Assembly: GCF_963576545.1 (NCBI RefSeq)
Contig: NC_083654.1
Span: 17,320,199-17,384,198 of the forward strand
Reading direction: 5' to 3'
DNA length: 64,000 nucleotides
DNA from: Limanda limanda
Lineage: Eukaryota; Chordata; Actinopteri; Pleuronectiformes; Pleuronectidae
The first letter of the stretch is position 1; each line of letters starts with the position of its first letter. Below are positions 50,360 to 62,722 of this stretch, piece after piece. Position numbers and translations under genes: made by a program. The notes below the pieces were generated by a model. That model ran no database searches and had not been told where the DNA came from. It saw only the letters and a list, made by a program, of their open reading frames with translations.

Positions 50360-51256
50360 GTGACTGATACAGTTCAGTGGCAAAACAAACAAAGCGTGAC
50401 AAATCCAGATTATTGTCTGTGGGCGAGATAAGGTTCTAATGAGAGAGTGCAGCGGGGGGGAAATTGATCCTTTTTCAGGAAGCCGTCTGATTCACTGGGG
50501 TTGACAATAATAACTTCCTGTGTGTCCTGCCTCTAATGGAAGTCAGGTGAAGTCAGGGGTGGGGGGGTATGAGAGAGAATGGTTAACCCTGAGCGGACAG
50601 ATTTCATTATGATGCAATATCCTGAGGAGTGTGAGGGGGGGTAATTATTATCCGGAGCAGAGCATATTGAGAAGCTGTCTGGACGTCAGTGAGAATCAGG
50701 AGCCAAGACAGAAACATATCTCGTAAATTAATTATCAACACGTGATGGATTTGACCTTTTGTTTCTAACAGGAAAGCGAAACATGAGATATAAAACAATT
50801 CACAGACCAGCTAGCCGTATACGCGAAACACAGATGCATCATGGGAAACGAGCGGGCGAGCCAGCCGTGTCTGACAGCCACGCCACCAACCTACTTGGCT
50901 GAGAGTTACATCTACACGCCATAGGGGAGAGAGAGAGAGAGAGAGAGAAGAGCGTCCTGTCGACAGGCCAGTTATTAGCCAGGGGAATGTGGGAGGGATT
51001 TCAGAAATTAACATGGATTACTGGAGTGTGACTGACAGTTTCAGAAGGGCTTTCTGTGACTTACCAAGTGATTTGGGACTCGCCTTAATTCAGCGAGGGA
51101 CGTTTTAATACCGCGGGCTGTCTCTGCTATCTTGGCACCGTTGCCGTGGTGAGGGCGCCAACAAGGGAGTGGATCTTTTTCTGCAACAGCACCCCCGGCA
51201 ACAGCTCTCCCCGCCCGCCCTCAGTGGCACAGGCCTCTGCAAATAATCACGCGGGA

Positions 51257-51440
51257 TGTGTTGTCGGGTCCGGCACTTTGGGCTCGGCACAGTGGTTTGG
51301 TACAAAAAGGAGGAAGGGGAGGTTGCCAAATTGTGGCCCCTGTTAACTCTGTGGAGCATAATCTTGACAGCTGCAGTAAGTCTACAGAAGGCCTGAGTGT
51401 CATCGGCAAATCAAGATTATGATTGGGGATTTTTTCTAAT
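51257..51440. repeat. 184-bp unit of a 350-bp tandem duplication, copy 1
   Basis: It begins TGTGTTGTCGGGTCCGGCAC and ends GGGGATTTTTTCTAAT. Copy 2 at 51607-51790 has the same length and roughly seven substitutions. Confidence 0.93.
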
Positions 51441-51606
51441 CTCTCCTCTATCTCCACCTCCTCCTCCTCCTCCTCTTCCTCTTCCACCTCCTCCTCTATC
51501 TCCACCTCCTCCTCCTCTCTCCTCCTCCTCCTCCACCTCCTCCTCTATCTCCACCTCCTCCTCCTCTCTCCTCTCTCCTTCTCCTCTCTCCTCTATCTCC
51601 ACCTCC
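51441..51606. repeat. pyrimidine array between the two 184-bp units
   Basis: The same CTATCTCCACCTCC and CTCCTCC composition as 49831-50359. It ends exactly where copy 2 begins. Confidence 0.93.
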
Positions 51607-51790
51607 TGTGTTGTCGGGTCCGGCACTTGGGGCTCGGCACAGTGTTTTGGTACAAAAAGGGGGAAGGGGAGGTTGCCAAATAGTGGCCCCTGTTAACTCT
51701 GTGGAGCATAATCTTGACAGCTGCAGTAATTCTACAGAAGGCCCCAGTGTCATCGGCAAATCAAGATTATGATTGGGGATTTTTTCTAAT
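51607..51790. repeat. 184-bp unit of a 350-bp tandem duplication, copy 2
   Basis: It follows copy 1 at a 350-bp offset with no length change. After it the sequence continues as unique DNA rather than as a second pyrimidine array. Confidence 0.93.
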
Positions 51791-52910
51791 GCAATGACAT
51801 TCATATGGGTATGGAAAAGTGCACCGGTAATCTCCATGAGTAAATTCATTTTTTGAAACACTGAAATATTACAGTGAGACTTTGAAGCTGAAAAGTTTCA
51901 AAGGACAGAGACGGTCACTGCGAGTTTGAAAAAGAAATTGTAAAACCAGATAATGTCCGAGAGAGAAATGCCAGAGTCCTGTCTGAATAAAACAAATAAG
52001 AAGAAACAGGAAGGCTTGTACATATTGCATGTTTCCGTTTGGTTCCATCTCCCAGGGCCACTGGGGCTGCTTCCTGATGTGGTTTCCATTATTTATCCGG
52101 CATCTATTGGACAATATTGGAGCCAACTCTGAGCTCTGCTGCCATATTGGCAACAGGAGCGATGGCAACGGAAGTGAAGAGGAAGAAGCTGCATGTGCTG
52201 GGTCTGGACTGAGTCACAGTTTGCACAGTTAGACGTTCGTGGGGATGTTAGATTCATCAAAGTCTTCTGCTGCTGCCATTCTCAGAAATGCTCAGCATCA
52301 CCTGCATCTGGAAACACAGCCATTGTTTGTTTGGCTCGTCTTTGACTGCTGATGATGGAATTAAGTTAAACGGCACAAACAGCAGTGAGAGGAAAGGCAC
52401 ATGCAGTGTGTCCAATGTCATCAATTTCCTTTGTGCCGCCGCAGACACGCAATTCGGGACGCACGTGAGATTGCTCACCTGCCAAAGCCAAACGGTGGCT
52501 AATGTGTCTCCGGTTTGAATTAAATTTACCATAGGGTGTCATCTCTAAGCTGTTTAATGCATTGTGGGACGCAAGGCTTTAATCAGCCAGGCTCAGTGGA
52601 GCCGGCGGATTAAATCACTTTTTATCTGTGCTTCCTTTGACTTTCCTCAGCGCTCAGGGTTGCCGTGTAAATCATAATGCGTCCCTGTTGGGCTCACTTC
52701 AGCACGGGTCATTGCTGTAGTCACAATTCATAAAGTCCATTTATTTTGCAAATTGAGTAAAAACCCACATCCGCCGAGAAACACACGGATAACTCCTCAT
52801 TCTCACGTCCGGCGACAAAGCAGATTGTGTCTCGGTAAAGAGGTTTGTGTGTCTACACGGGAGCTCGTGTCCATCTATCTGTGTTTGTGTGTATCAATTT
52901 AAACTGTTAC

Positions 52911-53456
52911 TTTGTTTTTATTACTGAATTATCCCGCCTATAGTGTATTCATATTTATATATATTCCATATATCTTACAATTCCTGTTAATACTGTAATA
53001 TTCCATATATATTTCTTACTGTACAGATCTTATTTATTACTTTTTCACTTTAATATGCACAATACTCATATACTTCCTATTGCCACACACTGCCACACAC
53101 CCTCCTCCAACCACTGATCATTTGAACATTTGTACATTTGCACTACTGTTACGTTTTTTTTACTACTGTATTACCCCGCCTATAGTGTATTCATATTTAT
53201 ATATATTTATATTTTTATCCTGCTCATAGTGTGTCCATCGTCCTTATATCTTACAATTCCTATTAATACTGTAATATTCCATATATATTTCTACTGTACG
53301 GATCTTATTTATTTACATTTTCACTTTAATACGCACAATACTCTGCACTTTTACTGCCTTTTTTGCACTTCTGGTTAGATGCTAAACTGCATTTCGTTGT
53401 ATATGTTCTTGTACTGTGCAATGACAATAAAGTTGAATCTAATCTAATCTAATCTC
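52911..53456 (+). mobile_element. LINE 3' UTR fragment with internal duplication and (ATCTA)n tail
   Basis: Two related AT-rich blocks, about 52921-53075 and 53160-53345, share CCGCCTATAGTGTATTCATA, TCTTACAATTCCT and AATACTGTAATATTCCATAT. The end reads CATTTCGTTGTATATGTTCT, TGTACTGTGCAATGACAATA, AAGTTGAATC and then TAATCTAATCTAATCT. The CAATGACAATAAA signal and pentanucleotide tail are a familiar 3' end of fish non-LTR retrotransposons. No ORF remains. Confidence 0.65.
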
Positions 53457-54473
53457 AATGCACAGTATATGTATTGTGGCCAAAACACACACACACACGC
53501 CTGCTTTGGCACACAAGCACCACAACCACTCTCCTGCATGGTTCCTCTCGGTGTGCGGGCGTATGCACACTCACATCCGACACCAGCGTTGGGCCGAGCC
53601 GCTGCCGCATTGCACAGAATAGCTAAACAGCTGTAGTGCTCCATCAGGGGCTATCGATCATGTCCCTCTCTCTGAATCACAATCAGACGTGGGCAGAGCG
53701 GAGCGGCTGGAGCCGGCCTCAGCGCCGGGCTCGGTGGACGCCTGCTACACACCGCTCATATCAACCAGGCCTCGGCAAACACACCTGACCTGGATAGCTG
53801 ATTGGACGCATCTATATGTGAGCGCTGTGGTTCCTGGTTCTGTAGAAGTTTGCTGGATGTGATTTCATTTCAAGTTCCTTTTGTACACAACTTGTATTTT
53901 AAGTGTGCAAACGTGTCTATAAGGATGAATGTATTGATACAACACCTAATATACATGTAACCATATATTGTTTCTGTGTGTAACTACATGAATATTAGAC
54001 ATGATCTCGTTACAATCCTAATGGGAAGAATAGGGAAGCTGTTTGAGTATCATTAGCTGCCATCTGCTATCATCCCCCCACACTGTATATCAACCCAACA
54101 TCTCATGTAATCACAAGGAGGTTCCATGTTATTACATTAAAATTTAAACAGGAAGTGTATGGAAACGGTCTATGGAAGCCATTAGCTGCCATCTGTTAGC
54201 ATCTCCACAATCCACTGCTCTGTATCACATTGCTCCTCCCAGTGTCCTTGTGTTATCTCCACACTAATAACCAATATGGTGACTTCCTTTCTGATTAACT
54301 TCCCCACGGTCAGTTGAACACCACGTATGACCGGGCGCATGACGTCCATATTTACTTCCTGGTGTGTGACAGGAAAGGTTACATCTCAATATCCGTTTTG
54401 TGTATCGCCACTGGACACAGCTGAGTGGAAGAGGATGTCTATAACAAGGGACAACCCCATCTTGCATGTACAG

Positions 54474-54620
<147 letters not shown>

Positions 54621-55141
54621 CACACACACGTACCTCTGGACACAGTATGATTGAGTGGCTAAGCTGGATGTGCAGAGGCCTGACAGATATGAGCTTGAGA
54701 GGATTGTTGAGTGTGCTTGCTACATTGAGATGACTGTGTGTGTGTGTGTGTGCATGTAAGCTGAAAGTGTTGTCATGTATGTGTGTAGGCATGTGTGTGT
54801 GTGTGTGTTCTAAATGCTAAATGGTGGAAAAAAACGCATCCCATTAGCATCATATGGATGTTGACATTCCATTCAGGTCAAAGTTATTGGTGCATGACTA
54901 TATTTGTGCTTATGCAGTTTCTGCGTGTGTGTATGTGTCAAGTCTCACACAGTGTAGTAGTCATGGCTGTCACACAAGCATGACCATGCATGTGCACACA
55001 CACACACGCAAACACACACACTCCCACTGCCTTGCCGTGTGTGGCGGGGCCCCCCCAGGGGGTGCCGCTGAGCTGTCAAAGATGGATGGATGAAGAAGCT
55101 GCCCTGCATAGCAAGGGGCTCTGGGGAAATACCACCAACGT

Positions 55142-55188
<47 letters not shown>

Positions 55189-56029
55189 ACGCACACACAC
55201 ACACACATGAACACGCACACGAACACACACACACACACACAGTGACACATCCGCTATCTGCACACAAACACGGTGTATATATGTTTCCACTTTAAAATGC
55301 ATAAATTTGAATAAACACGCATGAATCACAAACACAAATGTTGTGAGAACCCGTGACGTGCACACTCGTACACACGTGCACGTCTGTGAAGGCGAGCCGC
55401 TGCCTCTGTGCGGAGGAGAAACAGCCGTTTGGTTCTCTGCAGAGGAACATGTGAGTCTGATAACAGAGGAATGTCCAGAGATTTCCATTTAGCAGACAGA
55501 CGGTGGACATGGACAGTGTCAGAGAGCAGAAAAAAATAATAAGAAACACACTTCCTCAATCGCACGCCTTCGGATGAAGTGAAACTTATGGGGAAAGTAT
55601 CAAAGCAATGACAGAGGGAGCTTTTTATCTATAATTATTCATAAATAAGACTGACATCCGAGGGACAACATTTTAATATCTGAAGCGCACCAATAAATCC
55701 CGGTGGAAACAATAACTCTTTTTTATTGGTTGCTGCCTTATGAATTAATTTCTGGGACGTGGAAGCGAGTCATCACAGATAAAAAGACGACAGGCAGAGC
55801 CGGAGACGTGAGAGATCAGACGCTCGAGCAGATTCTTTAACAAATCTCCATCACTCGTGTGCAAAGATGGAATTTATAGACATTTCTCGTGCGTTCACGT
55901 TTTGGATTTGCTTACAAATTATGCGGTTAAGATAATCTGGATAGAATGTGTGATCATCTAACTGCTTGTGTTTCACCAGCTTCCCAAATCTCGGGAATTT
56001 GTTTTGTCAGTGCAGTGTTATCACAACCG

Positions 56030-56115
56030 ATAGAAATGATGGGGCCCCAGTGGCAATAAATCACAATTACCATTTTAATTGATTATGACTATGGTTTGCA
56101 TTGCTTCAAATCACA
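56030..56115. promoter_or_regulatory. candidate conserved non-coding element (low confidence)
   Basis: A short AT-rich block with clustered homeodomain-type cores (CACAATTACC, TTTTAATTGATTATGAC) and GGCAATAAATCAC lies in otherwise repeat-rich intron. The composition resembles developmental enhancers, which are frequent in introns of genes such as RBMS3. Nothing in the sequence proves activity or conservation. Confidence 0.25.
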
Positions 56116-56165
56116 AGAAAATGCAACAACGCAAGGAACAGTAATAGCTTTTGGCGATTCCAGTC

Positions 56166-56226
<61 letters not shown>
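56166..56226. repeat. (GT)n microsatellite
   Basis: About 30 GT units with one T interruption, (CA)n in the sense transcript. Confidence 0.95.
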
Positions 56227-56231
<5 letters not shown>

Positions 56232-57250
56232 GGGAGAGGGGGGTTTCATGGACCTTTTAGGATGGGACGACTGTAGCTCCAGACCAGAGTAGACCTTGTA
56301 AACTTAACCATTCTTAATTCCACAGTAGGATTTCCTCGACCGGGACAGTAAATCTCCGTGCTTGGCCCAAGCCTGAACAATCCATTAACAATAATAAAGC
56401 CTGAGCAGCTGGGAGATGGACCCTTAAAGGGGAAGGTCAGCCCGATATTACAGCTTTAAAGGTTTCCTATTACGGCTCAACTTCACTATAACCGCTCACC
56501 TTGCCTTTAATGGCCGCTGGCTACACAGTGGACGAGCAAATATGGAGATTTCTAAATCCAGACTCCTTCCGATATCCCTGGATACTAGAGATGGTTCCGA
56601 GCCACTGGTTGGAGGTGTGAGTATTGTTAATAACATGGCCCCGGGGGTGAAGGAGATGTCCTCGCCCTCTCTGTCCCCCTGGGGGGGCACACGGGAGGAT
56701 TCAAGCTCCGCAGCACCTGGCCCCAAAAACATGCTTGGGCAGCAGTTTCATCATCCTAGATTTTCCCTCTAACTGTGTCTGTGATATCTTTGCTCTCCTT
56801 CCACCTCACTTTTCTTTCTGCTGTCACCTCTTGTCACCCGTAACTCCCTCAGGGACTCTGCTGAGCTCCGTCCAACATTGCCAAGTCTTTGTCTCAAACT
56901 TTTGGGACACGGGACGCCACTTTGGAAGCAGGATAAAAGATTTCCCTGCTATTGCACACCATGTGGCGCTATCCTGTCGCTACATGTGTCTGGATTTTGT
57001 GACATTCTTGCCTGCTCTCTCCTTGGCCAAGCTTGTTCCACTGTCTAGGGTGACTGCAGAAAACTTAAAAAAATAAAGAGAGGGAGGAGAAAGGACACAG
57101 CGACAGAGAGCAGGAAAGGAAAGAGGGGAGAGTGCAAGCTCTTAAGTAGATTGCAAGAACAGCACAGAGGCATGAGTGTGAATATTAAACGGGTTTTCTC
57201 CTGCCCGAGAAGTTCCAGCCTGCAGCAGCAGCAGAACCAGCAGCACCGGG

Positions 57251-57254
<4 letters not shown>

Positions 57255-57337
<83 letters not shown>
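57255..57337. repeat. (GA)41 microsatellite, (CU)n in the sense transcript
   Basis: A perfect GA tract of about 83 bp. In rbms3 pre-mRNA it is a (CU)n tract starting about 230 nt downstream of the exon B donor. CU/UCUU tracts are established PTB-binding sequence. Confidence 0.95.
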
Positions 57338-57338
<1 letters not shown>

Positions 57339-57567
57339 CAGCGGTCGAGACGTATGGAACCGCATAGGTGAGCCAGCCAGCTCCAGGTGTCAGAAACACC
57401 GGTGTACACAATCTATCAAGCTGTCCGGCACATCACAGATGAGGAATTACCATAATTGAATTAGAGAGGAGGTTTCTCGTTGTAGAGGTGATGATTCTTC
57501 AAGAAAGGAAAGGAAAGGAAAGGAAAAGGATGTGAGAGTAATGTAAGGCAAAGGAGAGGAGACTCAC

Positions 57568-57647
57568 CTGGGATGCCTGGCGGGGTTTTCAGGTATTTTC
57601 CATTGAAATGCTGTATCACTACTTCACACTTCTCTGTGGACTCCATC
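57568..57647 (-). CDS. rbms3: rbms3 exon B: RRM2 second half, [20 protein letters not shown]
   Basis: This 80-base exon supplies the last base of the Arg codon in RNP1, 26 residues, and the first base of an Ala codon. The residues are [20 protein letters not shown] followed by TPPGIP. The acceptor is TTGCAG and the donor GTGAGT. It carries the end of RNP1 (the FARM motif), helix 2 and the following loop of RRM2. [19 protein letters not shown] is the RBMS3 form; RBMS1 has EAVIGHFNGKFIKTPPGVS. The 80-base length means that skipping would shift the frame and destroy RRM2. A long (CU)n tract lies about 230 nt downstream in the intron. Confidence 0.97.
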
Positions 57648-57820
57648 CTGCAAGAGAGCAAAACATGGGATTCGATTTAAAAACATTTACAACACACGAG
57701 GGATTATTTATGGAACAAGATGGACACACACAGCAGCATTAGCTCACCTACCATGGAACTGGGATAAAGGAGTCAATTTTATCATTTATAATTATTTCCT
57801 AATTATATAATTTCTTGATT

Positions 57821-58027
57821 ACTGCCCAAAGCAATTTACAGCACAGTTTTGTCATTTAACCATTCACACACACATTCATACAGTGCATCATCCCACACCA
57901 GGGACACTTTGGAGCTCAGTAGCTTCCCCAAGGACACAATAGCAATTGGAACAGTGGGGACTGGGATCAAATCACCAACCCTCTGGTTATAGTGGATGAC
58001 CCGCTCTACCACCTGAGCCCCAGCTGC
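57821..58027 (-). mobile_element. tRNA-derived SINE fragment
   Basis: Read on the minus strand from 58027, GGGGCTCAGGTGGTAGAGCG resembles a pol III A box (TGGCTCAGNGG). GGTTGGTGATTTGATCCC, 40 bases on, resembles a B box (GGTTCGANTCC) with changes. A non-tRNA body follows (GTGTCCTTGGGGAAGCTACT, then GTGTGTGAATGGTTAAATGA), ending near TGTAAATTGCTTTGGGCAG. This layout is the tRNA-type SINE common in fish. The B-box changes suggest it is old and inactive. It is not a functional tRNA gene. Confidence 0.7.
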
Positions 58028-61000
58028 ATTGCTTGTTTCTCTTTAGCGTTCCCTACAACATGGAGCGTGAGGAAAACACTGGCCTCCATGACACATTTAC
58101 CACAATAAGGAGTTGCTGGCTGGTTATTCTACTTCTGTTCATCTGCTAAAACTGCTGTGGGACGACCCAGAGTCTGTCCGTCTCTCTGCTGCGGAACAGC
58201 ATTGTGTGCATGAGTCAGAACTTCATAATGAAATTCAGCGTTTGCGGGGGAAGACGAGTTGTCAGGCAGCCTTTCACACTACCTAATAAAAGAGAAGAGA
58301 AATGATACAAAGACAGAGAGAGCAGGCAGGACTGCGTATGAAGGCATATGAAGGGTTGCAGAAGAAGAAGAGGAAGAAGAAGAAGGGATATAAGACAGTG
58401 TGGGAAGGTAGAAATAAATCTGGATGTGGATCAAACGCCGTGTACGAGCCAAGCAGCTGATCGCAAGGTGGGCTCTGATCTCTCTCACGTCGTAAGTTTG
58501 CAGACATTAATGTCCAGACCGGCATCACATCAAAACATGTACATAAGTCACGGATTTGAGGAAGTTAAACTTGCCAGCTAATGATCTAACTCCTTCGACC
58601 TTACACATAAGCCACATGCTACACCTGGTTTTAATATGACAAAGAAACACTTCATTCCTGTCCTCACATCACTCAGTGTCTCCATCTGTAACTTGGATTT
58701 CATGGCTAAAATGCCTCTGAGGGAAGTAGCTTCATATTTAAGATATCAGAGAAATATTGATCATCTTTTTCGACATTTTTGGGGACATTTCGCATAAATT
58801 GACAAAATGTTAAGTGTGAAATGGGGAGAAGGAGATAAAGAATCAGGAAAGACACGCAGCAAAAGGCCAAATCAGAGCCGAACCTGAGTCTATGATCTAT
58901 TTAATCTGCTGTGTGACCCCATAATAATAAAATACATATTATTTCCACGTGTTATTAGATTGTTTTAACGTATGAATGCAAAGAGCTCATATTAAAACGA
59001 GCCAGGTTTGAAAAGCAGGCCTGAGTGATTCCTCTGTCTTTACGGTGAGGCGCTCGTGGAATGTACAGAATTCATTTCTATCCAGATTTTCATGCTCCAT
59101 TCGTTCTCACCTCCAAGAATACTCATATCATCCTGTCATCCGCTCACTTCTCCGTCCTCTGTCTCTCATCCTTCTCCCATCTCTACCTTCATCCTTCTTC
59201 CTTCTCATTTTTTTTATTCCATACCCTAGCTTCTTTATCGCTCTATATGTCCCATCCATCTTACTCCCGGCCTGTCTGCACCTCTCCTTTTTGACGTCTC
59301 TCTCATTCCTCCCCGTCTCTCAACCTTGGTCATTTCCTCCATCTTTCACCGTTACCCTCCCTCCCTCCCGCCCCATCTCTCTCACTTTACGTGCCCTCCT
59401 TTTCCTTCCCTCTCTCTGCCCATCCTTTTGTTTCCCTCGGTCACGCCCCCGTCCACATAAACATCTCTCTCCCTTTTCCTCTCTCCCTATACTTCTCTTT
59501 TTAGAATATGATAATCTGTCACACTTCCCGGCATCATCCATCTCTCCCTGACCCCGTGTCAGACCTTTTCCGCCATCGCTCTTTCTTTCCCTTCCGTCTC
59601 CACCACTGCACGGACAGCTGATCCTCGCCGGCCAGAGTGACTCAGCAGATGACTAATTGTGACAAGTGCCATTAAACACATCGCCAGCCCTCAGCAACAA
59701 GAAATCACATCATTAAAAAACAGAGACTTTCAGCTGATTCATGTGCAGGGAGGGCTGAGTTCTTTTTTAGCTTTGGAGAAAATAAACTTAACTTCTAAAA
59801 TGTTTCACATCTCCACACAAGCAGCTGTGAATCAAATGTTCCGACATAAAAGAGTCTAAAACTGGTCAAAAAAAAAAGAGGATTTAAATCAGTTTGAACA
59901 AGGAACAAGAGCAGAAAGCATTCAAGGACATATTCTAGTCAATTCAAATGCTATTGTCCCCCGTGGGAAACAAAGAAGTGGACGGAGATGTCCAAGGTAT
60001 AAGAAAATAAAACATCTAATAGGATTAAAACTGTTAATATGGAAAAACTAATAAGACTATCTATATAATAACTATAAAAATTCCATTGAATAACAGAGAT
60101 GAATATACAACATGGTGCATTCTTGCTCCTCCTCCATGTTCACACACAGTAGCTGCTCTTCATCTCCGTTTCATAAACATGCCAATAACCTGATTCTTCA
60201 CATCAGGAGCTCAGTGACACAGAGAGGATCTGCATGACAGCTAACACACAGCTAACCTCACATTTCATCCCTCTCACTAAAGCCTAACAGCCCAGTGCAT
60301 AGTGCACACTCCACTTACTGGAGTTATGATTTATGTGCAAGTGATGTTTTAGAGATAATCTTTTGGGATGGATTTTGCTGCCCGCCTTTTAACGGAGGCT
60401 GAGAATCAGGCTGAATGCATCACCCCTCTTCTCCAGAGCTTCTCTGACTAGAAGTGCTCATGCTTAACTTCTCTCGCCATATCCCCAGCGCTCCTTATCC
60501 TCCGCCCCTCTGGCGATTCGCTGCTTTGCCTCCCACTCGACGCCGTCTCTCCTCCGCTCTCGCTCCGGCAGCGCGGCGGCGGGTAATGTCGACAGGAAGC
60601 AGGTGGGCAGACAAGGAGTAAATAAGGCAGGAGTCTGTTAGGCAGCGGCTGGGAAACAAACCGGTCCGCCAGGTTGTCTATTGGTCAATCAGAGTTTTGG
60701 GGGAGTCAGGCGGGCGTAGAGCCGGCCAGGTAGAGCAGCGAAGCTTCGTGGCTGTTCTCTGTGTTCTGGCTGTGCTGCTGGTTAATGGAATCAGGTGCTG
60801 CTGTCTGCAATGATTAGTGCTGGGGCTGCGGTAATGGGCTCTGATATCAGTAATGGATCGGCCCACAAACACTTAGCTGGGTTTACTCTCTCTAATGCTC
60901 CTCATGGCCCGGCCCTCAGCAGCTGTCTGTCTGTCCGCCTGTCTGTTGACACAGCGAACGCCGACTCCACCGCTTAGAAAACACATTGATCCTCATCTTT

Positions 61001-62409
61001 CTGTCTGGCTTCTTTCTGCCTGTAGTTTATTCCTTGATTCATCCAAAAACAATACAGCCTCTTTTTTAGCTCTCCTAAAACACCACTTATTCATTTTTTT
61101 CCCACACACCCGCGCTCAACCGATCACGATTCCTCGATTCTTCTCCATCACATTCCCTCGTCTCCCTCCCGATCACCCTGTTCTCCTCTTCATTTCCAAC
61201 CTCTTTAGCTACTTCTCTTCATCCAGTTATTGTTTTCTCACTCCTCTCCCTCTCTTTCCTCCCGTCTCACTCTTTCCATCACGTCTCCTCCTCCCCCGGC
61301 GGAGGGCTGGTGGAACAGGTGGCCTGTGGCAGCTTGCCGCTGTGCTCTGCTTGTCGGTCTACAGGAGGCCTACCTGTCTGTGTGCGAGCGCGAGCTGGTG
61401 TACGTGCATGTGTGTGTGCACCGGTGTGTGTAGCGCCGTGCATATGCTTATGTTTGTGCCTGTTTATCTGTGTGTGTTTGTACGTGTCTGTCCTGCTGTA
61501 ACCCTCGGTAATAGAGCAGGGAATAGGAGAGGAGTTCAGCCGGAGCAGGTGATTAAGAAAAATCCCTGCAAGATGGCAGATCTGTGGCCGTCAGTGGCCT
61601 CCTCTGGGTAAACAAGGGAGGAATGTGTGGGGGGGGAATGAGAGCCTGGTGGCTGCTGCTGCTGCTGATGCCGAGGACAAGGACAGAGCGCTTTATGACT
61701 TCGGGGGATTAACAAGCAGAAGAGGAAACTTTTTTTTAAGTAGAAAAAGAAATAAACTGCTCAGTGATAGGCTTGGGGGCAGAAATGAAGCAGCCCTCCA
61801 GTGGCTGTAGTGTAAGGACGAGGGGGGGTGAGCGCTGGTTTCCATGAATGTTTGTCAATGCAGAGGCATCCATTAATAGGCACGTATAGCCTACACACTT
61901 ACACACTTACACACACACACACGCTCGGTTGCGCAGCCATAAATAAAGACTAACTCATCCACTGGCAGACACACAGTCAAACAGACTGAGAGGAGAAACA
62001 AATCAGCCTTAAAAGTTTCCACCGCCTGGAGGCAGGATTCATCTGAAGAGCGAATTTATAGAATAAATGTGTGTAAGCACTTAGTACGTCGGGAGTTTAA
62101 GCCACAGCATGTACATGTATATGTGTGCATGAATATATATTTGTGCGCACTACGATCAGGGCATCTGTAAGTGTGCGTGTGTGTCAGGTCAAATCTATTT
62201 GCAAAACATGGAGTACGAGAGCAGTATATATGGAATAAGTGTTTGACCCAAGTGTCATGTGTGGGCATAAGTTCTGCACTTTCATCACGGAATGTTTTTA
62301 CTATTGCATTTAGTGAAGCGGCAGGGCAATAAAACAAGAAGATATTTTATTACTGTTGCCTTCAAGGGTTGCAAAATTCCGGGAATATTCAAAGTTGGAA
62401 ACTTTCCAT

Positions 62410-62469
62410 GGGAATTAACGGGAATTAAAGGGAATATACGGGAATTAACGGGAATTAACGGGAATAAAC
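62410..62469. repeat. six tandem 10-bp GGGAATTAAC-type motifs in hAT copy 2
   Basis: Six units, mostly GGGAATTAAC with GGGAATTAAA, GGGAATATAC and GGGAATAAAC variants, in exact 10-bp register. They occupy the same position relative to the element end as in copy 1. Confidence 0.85.
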
Positions 62470-62507
62470 TGGAAATGTTGTGGGTCATTTATACTAACTG
62501 TATTTAC

Positions 62508-62722
62508 CTTGTCATATACAGACATAAATATAAACATTTTGTTTTGTCATAGGCTGATTTGAGCCCTGAGGAAACTTTGGGCACTTGACTATATGCTTCT
62601 GCATCGTTGTGTCATTCTTAACATAGGTCTTTGCACAGTATTTGCAAATGTACACAGCCTTTCCTTCTACATTGGATGGGGTGAAATGTCTCCACACATG
62701 AGATAGTGCACGTGGCATTGTT
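62508..62722 (-). pseudogene. BED zinc-finger exon remnant in hAT copy 2
   Basis: The minus-strand frame starts at 62718 with MPRALSHVWRHFTPSNVEGK, followed by AVYICKYCAKTYVKNDTTMQ and KHIVKC. All four zinc ligands of a BED finger (Cx2C, H-x3-C) are kept. A one-base deletion relative to copy 1, after SNQP, moves the frame to an early stop before the donor. The same acceptor (TTCTACAG) and donor (AAG then GTAAAT) flank a 215-base exon oriented with rbms3. It lies about 540 nt after exon A in transcript order, so splicing from exon A into it is physically possible, with no evidence that it happens. Confidence 0.77.

Noticed and set aside
49795..50431. 190- and 204-codon Ser/Leu/Pro frames
   Set aside because: They are translations of the (TCC)n pyrimidine array in two frames.
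57821..58027. Minus-strand tRNA gene
   Set aside because: A-box and B-box likeness is present, but the B box is degraded, no acceptor stem pairs, and a SINE body follows directly.
59045..59551. 168-codon Ser/Leu/Pro-rich plus-strand frame
   Set aside because: The region is pyrimidine-rich intron DNA. Such DNA rarely gives stops in this strand, and no motif is visible.
60895..61611. 238-codon plus-strand frame
   Set aside because: It runs through pyrimidine-rich and GT-rich intron sequence and encodes low-complexity Ser/Leu/Phe/Cys stretches with no domain.
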